From NCBI GenBank assembly GCA_002270565.1, contig NQMI01000049.1, forward strand, positions 59,857 through 123,856: a DNA stretch of 64,000 nt, given 5' to 3'. Positions 10,135 through 21,441 of this stretch are shown in pieces; the first letter of the stretch is position 1; each line of letters starts with the position of its first letter. The stretch is from Stenocarpella maydis. Its lineage: Eukaryota > Ascomycota > Sordariomycetes > Diaporthales > Diaporthaceae. The notes under the pieces are model-generated. The model ran no database searches. It was not told the DNA's origin and saw only the letters and a program-made list of their open reading frames with translations. The translations under genes were made by a program, and so were the position numbers.

Positions 10135-11015
10135 TTATAGTTAGTAATAAAGAGGTCCGGAGGGTTGTTTCCGTACTAGTGGAGAAGCTTGTTAACCTGC
10201 TTAAGAAGCCACCAGAAGTCAGATTCTCACTTGTAATTAATAACGCCTTAAAATAGTGGTAGTATCTTCTTTATGTGGGTTACTGCCGTTGCTTGAAAGA
10301 AGGGCATCTTCTTATTGTTTGTTAAATAGGTATAATCAAGCAAAATAGCCCGTAAGAATTATTGCTCTTGCAACCACTTAATCTGCTGCTTTATATACTA
10401 GAAGATGCTTGTAACGTTGCCCTCATCATTAATAGTCCAATAATACTAGCAGCCCTCCTTCTTAAACCAGTCTAGCAAGGCTTAGGTAGGTATATAGATG
10501 CCCTGCTTTGCCCTTCAAAAGTCTGCAAGCTAATTCTTCATGGTGTTAGGCCCCAGCAGCACGCCTAGGTACTCTTAGTAGAGGACTGCTTTAAGTTTCT
10601 TTAGCTTGGCAAGGGACGGGTCTGCAGCTGTACGGGTGAGAAGATCATAATAATCTTTTATTAACTTTACCCAGCCACGCTTAGCTTCTAGCACCTCCTA
10701 AGGACTGTCGTGAGTATATACGCTTTCCTGGATTACAAGCTTCTATTTGCTAGACGTTGCCCTTGTCTTATAAGCTATCACCTTCTATTAGCAGTCAATT
10801 TTAATCGTTGAGGAGTTATTTGTTATTGTGGTTAAGGGTCGCATAGCACCTCTATAGCACTCTAAATCCACTTATATAGGTATAGACCTTCTAGCAACTA
10901 TTAGGAATCCAGCAGATTTTATGGCTTTATTTAAATTAGACTTAAGGTCCTTATAGGTATTATATTCATCCTGAAAAAGTTTGAGGAAGTTAGGAGGGTT
11001 GCAAAGTGCTGGGCG
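10135..11015 (-). pseudogene. MULE transposase, N-terminal half
   Basis: The minus-strand translation gives a FAR1-type DNA-binding region (LFQDEYNTYKDLK, GFLIVARRS, STIKIDC, YKTRA) and then the transposase core. The core includes YYWTINDEGNVTSIF, ILLDYTYLTNNKKMPFF (matching the family's LLLDCTYKTNRYKMPLL block with its first catalytic Asp) and ESDFWWLLKQVNKLL. Stops fall mainly at former CAG/CAA/TGG codons, as in RIP. The sequence breaks at 10135 where LTR copy C is inserted. The gene would have encoded the mobilising enzyme of the surrounding element. Confidence 0.8.
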
Positions 11016-11367
11016 ATGATAATTTGTGGCGGTAATATTAGCGTTCTATTTATAATAATCAACCTGCCACTGTGCCTTAAGACTTAAGTAATCAGGTAGT
11101 TGCGCTATCGCTGCAACGCTGAAAAATTGGTATCTGAGCGACTAGGGGTTCTTTTTAATGCAAAAACAATTGATCCCGATGAAGATTTAATTGATGCAGC
11201 AAAGCGTTGACGAAGGGTTGTTATTAAGAAGTTGGTGATGATGAAGGCGTTGCAAAGTGTTAAGTGGTGTAGCTACAAAAAGCACCATTCGGGTGGGGAG
11301 GTGTGGTTGCGGGTGGGTCAAATAAACGCTTCTGATTGGCTGCAGCACTAGGCTCAGGGGCGTATAC

Positions 11368-11406
11368 GTGTACTATCCGTTTTTGTACGTGCAATTATCC
11401 GTTTTC
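11368..11406. repeat. Right terminal inverted repeat of the MULE
   Basis: This is the reverse complement of 6970-7008 with no mismatch over 39 bp; similarity fades quickly inward. Confidence 0.9.
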
Positions 11407-11685
11407 ATTAAAAATGCTATTTAACATATCGCACCATAACGCTAAGTACTGGATATACACTCAGGTAATACTGCGAAGTTGATAAAAGTGACTCTCAAGT
11501 GACTGGAGTTGGTCCTAATAATCCTTCCCACCTTCTGTACTAAGCTCCGAATATAGCTGCGACCACAAACAATCCACATCAATGTTGCCAAGCCCGCCAG
11601 GCAGGAAGACAAGACGTAGCCGTCACGCCACGTGATGTGTGCCGCCGCCGTGCGGCTGCCGTGCAGGGCCCTTCAGCCATGGATC
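11407..11685. other. Spacer after MULE
   Basis: Bases 11407-11414 (ATTAAAAA) are the right target-site duplication. The rest is the 3' flank of the minus-strand PAN-domain gene; nothing else is seen. Confidence 0.5.
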
Positions 11686-13969
11686 TTAAGAAGCGATATC
11701 CATCAAGGCCTTGTGCAGGTCCGAGGTGCCGACTTTGACGTAGGCGTCGGCGTCACCGCGAGGCGCCACAGTGACCGGGCTACCATTGGCATTGGAGGGC
11801 GGGTGGTGGTAGCAGTGACCGGAATCGATCCAGTTGGCGCCGCCGCAAGCGCCGTCGAGGGCACAGAGACGCACGCACTCGGCATGGGTGGTAGCAGCGG
11901 CCACGAGTTTCTCGGGCGCGCTGTCAAGCTGCAGCGTGCAGGCAATGCGGAAGTCGACGGCCTGCACTGTGACGACCTCAGCGTGGTTCTCGGGGCACAA
12001 GAAACGGTCTTTGGCGCCGAGGGGACCGGCGCCGAGGTCGTCGCAGCTCGTTCCGTTGCAGCCGCCGCAGGCGCCCGCGCAGCCGGCCGAATGCGCGCTC
12101 AAGAAGGCGGCCGCCGCGATGGTCGGGTGCTTCGAGTTGGTGCTGAGATAGCAGTTCTGCGTCTTGGCCTCGTAGTCAACGCTGAGGCAGGCTGGCGTCG
12201 CGCCGCACGCCTTCATACATGCCGCGAATGACGGGTAGCGGTCCGGAGTCTGCTTGAGATAACTCGTGCCATGGCGTCTCTTGCAGGACATGATGAAGTT
12301 CTGCGATGCCCGTGTCAGTAGGTATACAGTTCCCTGGGTTATCTTACCTGGGTTATCCCACGCGGAGAAACGGATACGTCAGGAGGAGGAGGCATTTGAA
12401 CTCACCTCGCCTGTGGGGCTGGCGAAGATCTGGCCGTCGGCGTAGGGGCACTCGGTCGAGCACCGGCGCGTATCAAACAGATTAGGCGCAACGGTAGGCG
12501 GGTCCGTCGCAAACATGTGCGTAATTCCGCGAGCGTGGGCCGTTGAGTAACCACCGGGGCCGTACAGCTTGCAGTTGGGGCCTGAGGCCTTGTGATCAAA
12601 TGAGAGGCTGGGGGCGCTGTCAGCGCGCGCGCGGCAAGGGCGAATCTGGTCAGCAGATGGGGCGAGGTGTTAATTACCTGACGCAGTCGGGGTTGGCCGC
12701 ACACTTGTCGACACACGCCTCGTGGCTGGCCGTTATTTTGATGCCCTTGACCACCGACTTGGCCGCGTCGGTGCAGCATTGGACATAATACCAAGTGCCG
12801 TCGGTACCCTCGTAAACTTTTCCATCGCCTATACGGGTCGGTTTTTTAGCGTGCAGTCTACTCGGTAAGTACTCGGCCATCACCACTCACTCATCGGGCA
12901 CGTCAGGTCCTTGGTCTCAGCCGGGTTCGCCACAGCGGCAGCCGCACGAGGTGTCGCAGGACACGTCTTGGGGACCCACAGGTGGTATCCAGGCGCCACG
13001 ATTGGGTTGTTATCGGGCTCGAGCTCGCAATCATTGCTACCCACATGGAATTCGGCCGTGACACAACGGTCATCTTTGGAGCAAAGCTCAGCGCATTCTG
13101 CTAGGGAGCCCACGGCCGGGATCGTGCGGTCGCCCGTATGTGGGTTGCCGTGATCGCAAAGCAGTTCGTACATCTCGCCGTTGCTGTGTGATGTGAGCCG
13201 CGGGACATCACGCGCCCTGCAGTGAAATGGGATCTGTGTACTTACATGTAGTACCATTTTCCATGGTCCTTTTTACCTGTGCAGTCGTACGACGCCAGGT
13301 TCCCAGTCCATCCTGGACCGCCCGGAGGAGCGGTACCACCCGGAGGAGCAGTACCACCCGGAGGAGCAGTACCACCCGGAGGAGCGGTACCACCCGGAGG
13401 AGCGGTACCACCCGGAGGAGCAGTACCACCCGGAGGAGCGGTACCACCCGGAGGAGCGGTGCCACCCGGAGGAGTTGTACCACCCGGAGGAGTCGTACCA
13501 CCCGGAGGAGTGGTACCACCGGGTGGCGGTAGGGGAGGCGGAACATCCCGGTCGTATACAAGCTGATAGCTATCACCAAACTTACTGCCCTTGAGAGCTC
13601 CCTCTTTGATGGAATCGGGTTTCGGCCGGAGAGCACACAGCTTGTTGCTGCTGTTGTACATGATATGGCCGCAGTCACTACGCGCCGCACACAGGTCGGC
13701 GCAGGTCTCGGGTGACTCCACCTTCTGGGTTGGTCCGAGATTGCCGGCCGGCTTGACTTCGGAATTGCAGTAAACCTTGTAGATCTTACCGTTGCTTTGG
13801 TGGTTACAGTTGTGAGCAGATGGCAAGGTGTGAGCGAAAAGGGCTGGACAGAGGCTTACGTGATGTACTCGGAACCGTGGTCCCTCTGTGCAGCGCAATC
13901 AAGCGCAAGCACCTGCCCCAGAGAAAGCCCCATGGCGGCCAGCCCAACTAAAGCTCGATTCCAAGGCAT
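11686..13969 (-). CDS. Secreted Cys-rich PAN/Apple-like multidomain protein with PPGGTA repeats
   Basis: Six exons give 642 residues with consistent phases: 13860-13969, 13246-13794, 12891-13183, 12678-12828, 12406-12616, 11686-12300. The start has a signal peptide (ALVGLAAMGLSLGQVLALDC). Four to five Cys-rich modules follow. They begin with related motifs (NGKIYKVYCN, NGEMYELLCD, DGKVYEG..YYVQCC) and contain CADLCAARSDC, CAELCSKDDRC and CVDKCAANPDC, as in PAN/Apple domains. Two more sit in the last exon (CMKACGATPACLSVDY and CVRLCALDGACGGANWI). Between modules 1 and 2 lies a proline/glycine linker of eleven PPGGT(A/T) hexapeptides. PAN modules bind protein or carbohydrate outside the cell; the ligand is unknown. 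Several introns fall at the same place just before NG(K/E) or DGK, suggesting growth by exon duplication. No GPI or membrane segment is evident. Confidence 0.85.
13315..13528 (-). repeat. Coding minisatellite, 18-bp unit
   Basis: About 11-12 copies of an 18-bp unit of the type CCCGGAGGAGCGGTACCA lie inside exon 2 of the PAN-like gene and encode PPGGTA/PPGGTT. Units differ mostly at one position (GCGGT/GCAGT). The length is a multiple of three, so copy-number change keeps the frame. Confidence 0.95.
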
Positions 13970-14580
13970 TTCCAGAGACTCGGGGGTAATTTAAAATCGG
14001 TGCAAAAGGAAGACCGTGATCACAGCTATGCTTGGCACTGCTTAAATTTAACCTGCTCTGGTGGATGGACTTTGTCTTTGGTTATATACCTAAACACGAT
14101 ACGCCTCACTCGTACGCAATGGAGAGATGGGCCTTACGTTCCTGGCAGCGGCTATCCCTATTGTCAAGCAAGGCGCTCGACGACATGGCTCAGGACTGCT
14201 TTCCAAGGTTCTGTTCAGCCAGCTTGACACTAGGTCGAGGTCCAAGGCCAGGTTAAGACGCTTCCAGAGCCCCCGGTGACAGTGCATCGCCGGATCGCCG
14301 CGGCTGATTTGAAGATCTTCTGAATCCTTTGTCAGTCCACCTCCATCATTACGTGGCGTGCGTTGTTGTTGATCGAGGGAGGCAGGCACGGATCATGTGC
14401 GTGCTTTCAGCCTCCGAAAGCCAAGACACGGGCCCAGGAGCTACAGACACGGGCTGGGCCGCCCCGTTCCGGTGCACGGTACAGACGCCAGCTGAAAGTG
14501 GAAAACTTTTTTCTTATTCTGACCTGCAAGCAAGAGTTTCAAAAGAACGCCAGTAATGCGCAACATAACACATAACTTCT
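13970..14580. other. Promoter side of PAN-like gene
   Basis: No supported gene. Several overlapping frames at 14000-14575 are mutually incompatible and lack recognisable content. TATATACC near 14081 is a possible TATA element but lies about 115 bp from the start codon. Confidence 0.4.
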
Positions 14581-16114
14581 TACCTCTTAAAAATCTCAAT
14601 AATTCAACACACTATACCCTCTATAACCCTCTTAAACTAATTAAAGCTTATATTAAATAAAAGAGTTTTTTATCTAGTTTTCCTTTAATATAAGTCCTAA
14701 TTATTTTAAGATAAATTTTAAAATATAATATATAATAAACTTTATTAAAAAGTAATATATATAAGTAAATGATATACTTATGCTATTTCGTCTAAGTTAT
14801 ATTAACCTTAGCAACTAGCTATGATTAAATAATTAATAAAAGTTAGTATTAATGAATACTAATTATGCTTAATTACTTCTTTCTAATTAATTTAATTAAT
14901 TTAAGGGCGTTAAGGTAAATATAAAAAGCATTAAATTTTAGATATAACGGTTTTTCAATATAAATTATATCTTTAATTTTTGATTATATTTATACTCACT
15001 CATTTATTTAAGTATTTGATATACTAATATTTCTTACTACTAATATATATTTTATATATAAAGAAGCTAAAATTCTTTAAATAATAAAAAGTATTTGAAT
15101 TTAAAAATGAATAATAATAAACCTATGGATATATATAAAGCTACTTAAACCTTTAATATTTTAAAACTAACTTTATAATATAGAATAAATTATTAATAAA
15201 GTTTTAAAAGATTATATATTAATAAATTTAAACTTAACTTAATTGAAAAGCAAATATTTATTTAATATATTATTAAACATTGTATTTAGAGATTGTCCTT
15301 ATAATATTTTAATATAGAAAATATAGCTAACCTTTTAGTAATATTATATAATATTAAGCTTATAAATAAGCATTAACCTTATTATTTCATAAATATATAA
15401 TTTAGCTTAAAGATTAAACTTAATTATTTTTATAATTATTAAAAAAGCTTTTTATAAAACTCTAAATATTATAAAGATCTAAATATTATCAAGAATTAAT
15501 TTAAGGTTTTTTGTACTATAATAATTAAGTATAAGATTATTAATAGGAATCTTTATAATTGAATAAAACTAGCTATATAATAAGTATAATTACTTTATTA
15601 TTAATGATTATATATTAATAAGCTTAAAAGGACTAACTTTATTCAGCTTAATAATTACTAAGAAGTAATATTTACTAAATATGTAAATATAGTAAGCTAA
15701 TATATTTTATTATTTATTATTATTTTAAGTATTTATTATGTTTTAAGTATTTATTATATTTTAGGTTAAATTATAAGTTTAGGTGTTTCTAGCTTTTATT
15801 TAACTTATTTTATTTTAAATAAATAGTTATAAGAGCTATATATTATTATAATTATTTTATTTGATTTAGCTATTAAATATTATATTATATTTGCTTTTTA
15901 AATATATATATAGTAGGATAATAAATAAATTTCTTTAAGTTTTTATTAATTATATTCTTAAATTTATATTCTTTCTTATATTTAAAGTAGTATTTAATAA
16001 CATCTTTATAAATATAATATTAAAGTTATATTTAAACAAACTAGAATTTGATTTTGAAATTTAAGCTTTATTATTATATTCAGGCTTGGTATTTATTTTA
16101 AGTACTGTAATATT
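14581..16114. other. AT-rich RIP tract
   Basis: This is very AT-rich sequence (dominated by TA, TTAA and ATAT) without any frame. I cannot identify the ancestral repeat. It abuts LTR copy D. Confidence 0.7.
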
Positions 16115-16370
16115 TGTTAAACGGAACCGCTCAGCAGGGCGTTGGCACTTCCTGCAAGGAGTTACCCTAGACTTCTTGTAAGGAGTTACCCTAGACTTCT
16201 AGTAAGGAGTTACCCTAGACTTCTTGCGAGTCAGGCGATTTTCGCTAAGTACGCCCAGTGCGTGCGTGACGCAAGATGAGTTTGGTGGCCGTGAGTCGAT
16301 TATTTTGGCCTGCATTTGCACCTTAATTCAGACCTCTGCATTACCCTTATTTCTTACCCAAAAAGTATAT
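16115..16370 (+). mobile_element. TGTTAAAC-family LTR copy D, cut by gap
   Basis: It starts TGTTAAACGGAACCGCTCAG and carries three AAGGAGTTACCCTAGACTT units. It stops at a 25-base N run (16371-16395) in the middle of the LTR. Sequence after the gap is unrelated to the LTR. Confidence 0.75.
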
Positions 16371-16395
16371 NNNNNNNNNNNNNNNNNNNNNNNNN
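16371..16395. other. Assembly gap (25 N)
   Basis: A run of n. Contiguity across it is unproven. Confidence 0.95.
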
Positions 16396-19300
16396 GGGCT
16401 TATTAATTAGCAGCTAATTGATTTTAGCAACCTGGTCTTTATAGTGCTTATAACCTATAATATTAATAGAGAACCCCCTAGATTATAGAGATACTACTTA
16501 CTAAAGGATAGCTAGAGGTTTATTATCTAAGTTATATATACCCCAGGCTATTGGGTATTAAGGATCTTTAATAGGGATACTAAATGGCTTAGTATAATTA
16601 ATACTTATCTTAATTAGAGAACTCATAATAGGATATACTTCTGTATAAGAGACTGTATTATATACTTTCTTACTCTTAGGCTACCTAAAGGATTCTTAAA
16701 ATAAGTATGCATGGTGATCTAGGTGAAGGTTATGCTATAGCTGGGATTAACTGCCTGTGGACTTCTTATGGCTACCTATATTGCCTTCTTCTTCCAGGAG
16801 AATTATGGAAAGAATAGCTGGGAGTTTGAAGACTGGATTAAGACTAGGCTGCTTAAATCCGCCCCTTTTAGCTTGCCTACTGAGAAAGCCTTAGCTCTTA
16901 TCTAAGGTTTTGCTATCCGATTAGAAATTAATAGATCCAGGCATCTAATTAGGGGCATCTAAAATACCCTAGTTATTAGCTATAATAAGTATAAGAGGCT
17001 TATAGTAAGAAAGAATATTATATACTCTTAAGCTAATATCTTAGGAATGAATAAGGGGGAGACTAAGTATTATACTATACTTGGTATAGGATTAGAGCCG
17101 GGATAAAATCTACTAGGCTTCCTTATAGTGAGATTTAATAAGGCTGATCTTTTAAGGCCTACTAATATCTGGACTTTCAGGTTAAGCAAAACTCTCATTA
17201 CCCCTAATAGCTTAAAGAACTAGCTACCTATCCTAATATCTAAGATATCTAGTATAGCTATAAAGGATCTGATTATAATATCTGGGCTTAGATTTTATAA
17301 GGACCCATTTAAGATACCTGAGCCTCTGCCTTAGTAGAATGGGCATACGTTCGAAGATGCTAGGTGATAGTGAAGAAGACTACTTATAGATGCCTACATT
17401 TAAAGTAGGGGCGATGCTATAGGTAACGCCCTATAGACTTCCTTTGGCAGAGGATGATTAGGGCAAGATTAGGCAATGTATTTTTAGGAGAGAAATATAA
17501 TTAGGCTAGGATACCCTAAGCATCGGATTTAAGGTCTTTATTATTATCTTTATCCTTTATTCTAGCTATACCGCCATTATGTACGCTACTGCTCGTACAT
17601 TAAGAATTATATTATTTAAGAAACGGATGCCAAATAAGTGGTGGCGACTCAGACATTGCTAGGTTCCAGTGACTGCGAGATTATAACGTAGCTTCGAATT
17701 CTAGGCTTAGCAACAGCCGCTAAGCAAGAAGGGAGGATATAACAGGCCCAATACTATAGTAGAATGGAGAGTAGGGCATTAATGGTGGGATTAGGGGGTT
17801 AAAAGGGTATAATTAGAGCCTAATTCAGGTAGTTAGTTAATCAGGAGGAGGAAAGTAATTTTGATTGTTTTGGGCGGACTATTACTTATTCTTTAATGAG
17901 AAGTAGTTCGAGAGATATTTCTAGGCGTCTAGGGAACAGCATATTTTCAGCATTAGAGTCAAAACCAGCATTGGATCCCCCCCGCCTCAAGACTATAAGG
18001 AAGGCTTCTGTGATTGCCTTGTAAGAATTTCAGTCCTGAGAATTATCTTTTTTATCTTGTGAAATTATGAGATTATTAGAATATATGTGTGTATTGTGAA
18101 ATTATTTCTTGTGCCTTTTTTTTCTGCCTCTCCTTTTTTGCACCCTTTATTCCCCTTTTAACTCTCTTATTGCGTTATGGGCTCCTCTTCTTGCCTCCCA
18201 CGCTCCTCTTGGGGTGGTGGCTTGATCAGGGCTCTGGAAGAACGTGTGCCTTTTTGTGTGCTGCTGGCAGGTTTGCTCCTTCCGCTCCCTTCTTTGCCGT
18301 AGGTTATATGATTTAAAAAGGAGAGCTATCTCTGGGTTCCTTGACTATTATCTGCTTTATCGATATTATGTGCACACTATTAAGCAATAGTATTATTTTA
18401 TGGCGAAGTATATAGCAGCTTAGTTACTAATGCCTCTTAGGCTATATTATTTTCTTATTATAGTAATGTTCTATTAGGCTGGTAAAAAGTAAGACTGTAA
18501 AGATATTTAATAGATTAGTACCCTATTTATACTTAGGTTACTAATGTATTATTACTCATTCTAATATATTAATATAGCAGTATTAATGTTAGCTATTGAG
18601 GAATATTGCATTTGAAGAGCTACTACTGTAATGTTATTAGCAGTATTATATTACTAGCTGCTAAAAATTATGGTATAAGCTATTTAGTAAAGGTTGTTAC
18701 GGATATATAAACTGCTAATGTCAATATAAGGGTGATAGAGTAGGTGTAAAATAAGTATATAAGACTGATTAGCGATGATTATTAATATAATTATCCGGGC
18801 CTTATAAAGTAGCCTCGCGTGTTGCTTCTCGAGCCTAGCCTAGTGGTAACCTTTAGCATAGTTCTTTATAATGCTTAATAAATGGGATATTATTTTCATG
18901 TACATAGAACCTCAGGCTAATATAACTGCTAGTTTATGGGTAGAGGCTGCTAAATGAATGCTTATGGATATAGATAGTACTTATATTTACACGTTTGTCA
19001 TTCATATATATAATATGTATCCGTTATAATACTAAAGGGATATAGTATTTGAATTTGTAATATAGGACTATATAGAAATTGATCATGGTTTAGAAGCTTG
19101 TTATTCTTATTTTTAGGTCTCCCTTAATTATTATTATGTAATAGCCATAATAGACAGTATATATATATTAGATTAAGCTATATACTTATAAGTATAAAAA
19201 TAGCTATAAAATAGAAATAATTATAGCTTATCTTTAGGCTATCTTGCAATAAGAATTAAGGTTATTACTTATTATTACCCCTAGCAGCGGCTTTATTAAA

Positions 19301-20865
19301 CCTATTATAATTACTACTCTAGCCTATAACTATATATATTATATTAAAATATATTAAAATAGTATAGTAGGAGCAATATTCATATATAGCATTGCGTATA
19401 GCCAGGATATGTGTTTAGTATAGGTGATGAGGAGGTAGGAAAATATTATATTTATTTTACTTATATTTACTAGGTATACTGGGGCTAGGGTAGGGGCGGT
19501 TGCTAAAGTAGATTATAAAGGCGTATAGTGAGTAGAACCGAGGGGTTAGGGGAGTTAATAAGGCAGAACCATAAGGTAGGGCGCGTATAGAACATATGTA
19601 TATAGAAGCTAAAGAGCCCCTATAGCTCTAGCAGGGTTTGCTATTATAGGTTCCAGGCCGACACCCTATACCCTATACCTTAGTTTTTTATAGGTAAGAA
19701 CTGCTGCTTACGCTTGCCCCATAAGGGTAGCATATTACCCGGGCTGAGGGGTTATATAAGGGGCTTAGGCTTTACTCAAGCTTTTACTAGGCATTAAGGC
19801 AAGCCTGGGACGGGCTTACTATAGGCCCGGTACAACTATACCCCAGACGCATAACTATATAGGCACTAGAATTTCTAGGCTCCTTTAAGACCCTATAGTT
19901 AAGCTATGCATAGCAATTTATAACTCCTTTTAAGCTCCTTTAAGCAGCTACTATAAGACTAGCCTATAATATATATAATAATAAGTATAAATCCTATAAG
20001 GCTTTATAAGCTTAACAGCTTATATTCCTTAGTAAAGAAAGCTAGCTATTTTTATATTAAATATTAGTATTCCTAAAAGAATATTGAAAAGAATTAATAT
20101 AAAAAATATTAATATTATAAGAACTTTAACTTTAAACTTTATTAAATATTAAATAAATTCTAGAATAATATAAACTTTTTTATATTAAGTAGGCTTATTT
20201 ATAAAAAAAAAATAATAATATAGCAGACGTATATTAAAGAAGTAAAGCCTTGAGATAAGGCTATAAGAAGAGGAAGTAAATGCTCTAAAGTAGTAACTAT
20301 AAAGCAGTAAAAGCTATAAGGACTATAAGGTAGTAATAGTAATAAATATCAAAAGGCAGTAAGTATTATAAAGCAGTAATTATAAGGCAGCAAATATAAG
20401 GTAATAATTACTAAATAGTACTTATAAAGCAATAAAAGCTATAAAATATAAAACAATAAGGGCTATAAATACTAAAAGGCAGTAAGTATTATTGAAAACG
20501 GGAATAGGGCTACTAGAGATAGAGGGATGATGGGAAAAACATCTAAAGCTGTCTAATCTAAGGCCTGCTGTTCTGATAGAGCCCTTAGGCGCTTTAATAA
20601 GTATAAATAAAGAAGCCTCTAATGTAATAGGGGACACAAAGAAGGAAATAAAGGGTATAAGAGAGAGAAGCTGAAGAAGAGGAATTATAAATAGATATTT
20701 TATAATGTATAAAGACTAATTAAATAAATAGATTATTAAGATAGCAAAAAGAATTATTCTCCTAAAGCTGGAAATTTTCCTAGCAATAAAATAGGGCTTC
20801 TTTTTATAGCTAGGGCGTAGCTTTATAATCTCTAATTACTATATTCTAAAACATTATAAAATAGT
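16396..20865. other. Degraded repeat tract
   Basis: Mostly AT-rich debris. At about 16680-17370 a plus frame stays coherent over some 200 codons despite TAA/TAG stops (for example FFFQENYGKNSWEFEDWIKT and NILGMNKGETKYYTILGIG), but I do not recognise it. GGGAGGATATAACAGG near 17731 is similar to the purine tract and start of an LTR. Around 19480-19870 composition is less biased, with TTATATAAGGGGC that could be another LTR promoter. The 75-codon frame at 18089-18316 is not convincing. Confidence 0.5.
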
Positions 20866-21441
20866 TCTGATGAATTTGTGCTATAGAATAGCATTCAGTT
20901 CAGCGTGTGTGTGTTTCAGCAGGGTCGCAGTATGGTGCTCTGAGGCGAATTGGGACGATTGATAATGGTCTGGACAACTTTATATTGAATTAAGTTGGGC
21001 TTCTATAAGCCCTCCTTATATACCCTCCAACGTCATCTCACCCGCAGGCACGCTGCGGTAGGCTCTAGTGCAAGTTTGCAAATGCCGGAAAATTCGCCCT
21101 TCTAACACACTATCTTTGGTTCCAAGCAACTAGCCAACCATAGCCCTAGCAATGCCCAAATTAAGTACATATAAACTTCATAAATCAAGCTATCCAATGT
21201 ACTAGGTTATATACTTTTTGAGTGAAAAATAAGGGTGTTGCAGAGGTCTAAATTAAGGTGCAAATGCAGGCCAAAATAATCGACTCACGGCCACCAAACT
21301 CATCTTGCGTTATGTATGCATTGGGCGTACTTAGCGAAAATCGCCTGACTCGCAAGTCTAGGGTAACTCCTTGCACAAAGTCTAGGGTAACTCCTTGCAC
21401 AAAGTCTAGGGTAACTCCTTGCTGAGCGGTTCCGTTTAACA
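20866..21441 (-). mobile_element. TGTTAAAC-family LTR copy E
   Basis: Complete minus-strand copy of 576 bp with three tandem AAGGAGTTACCCTAGACTT units and the TATATAAGGAGGG motif. It shows scattered C-to-T changes compared with copies B and C, so RIP is mild. (AT)n follows directly at its 5' end (21443-21465). Confidence 0.8.

Larger units (their letters stand above)
6970..11406 (-). mobile_element. Mutator-like DNA transposon (MULE) with complete ends
   Basis: The terminal inverted repeats are 39 bp and identical: 6970-7008 on the plus strand and 11368-11406 reversed, both starting GAAAACGGATAATTGCACG. Each repeat holds AAAACGGATA twice, 22 bp apart (6971-6980 and 6993-7002 on the left). 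Both ends are flanked by the same 8 bases, ATTAAAAA (6962-6969 and 11407-11414), a target duplication of the size typical of MULEs. Inside, on the minus strand, are a FAR1-like domain plus the MULE transposase core (10135-11015) and an acidic C-terminal tail (7188-7394). Two copies of the TGTTAAAC LTR family (7395-7798 and 9591-10134) and foreign sequence lie between them. Coding parts are full of TAA/TAG/TGA, so the element is dead, yet its termini are perfect. Confidence 0.85.

Noticed and set aside
13208..13690. Open frames in all phases across the 18-bp repeat
   Set aside because: The repeat unit lacks stops in several frames; only the PPGGTA frame fits the flanking Cys-rich exons and splice phases.
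18089..18316. 75-codon plus frame in the AT-rich tract
   Set aside because: Phe/Leu-rich low-complexity frame without start context, domain or neighbours.
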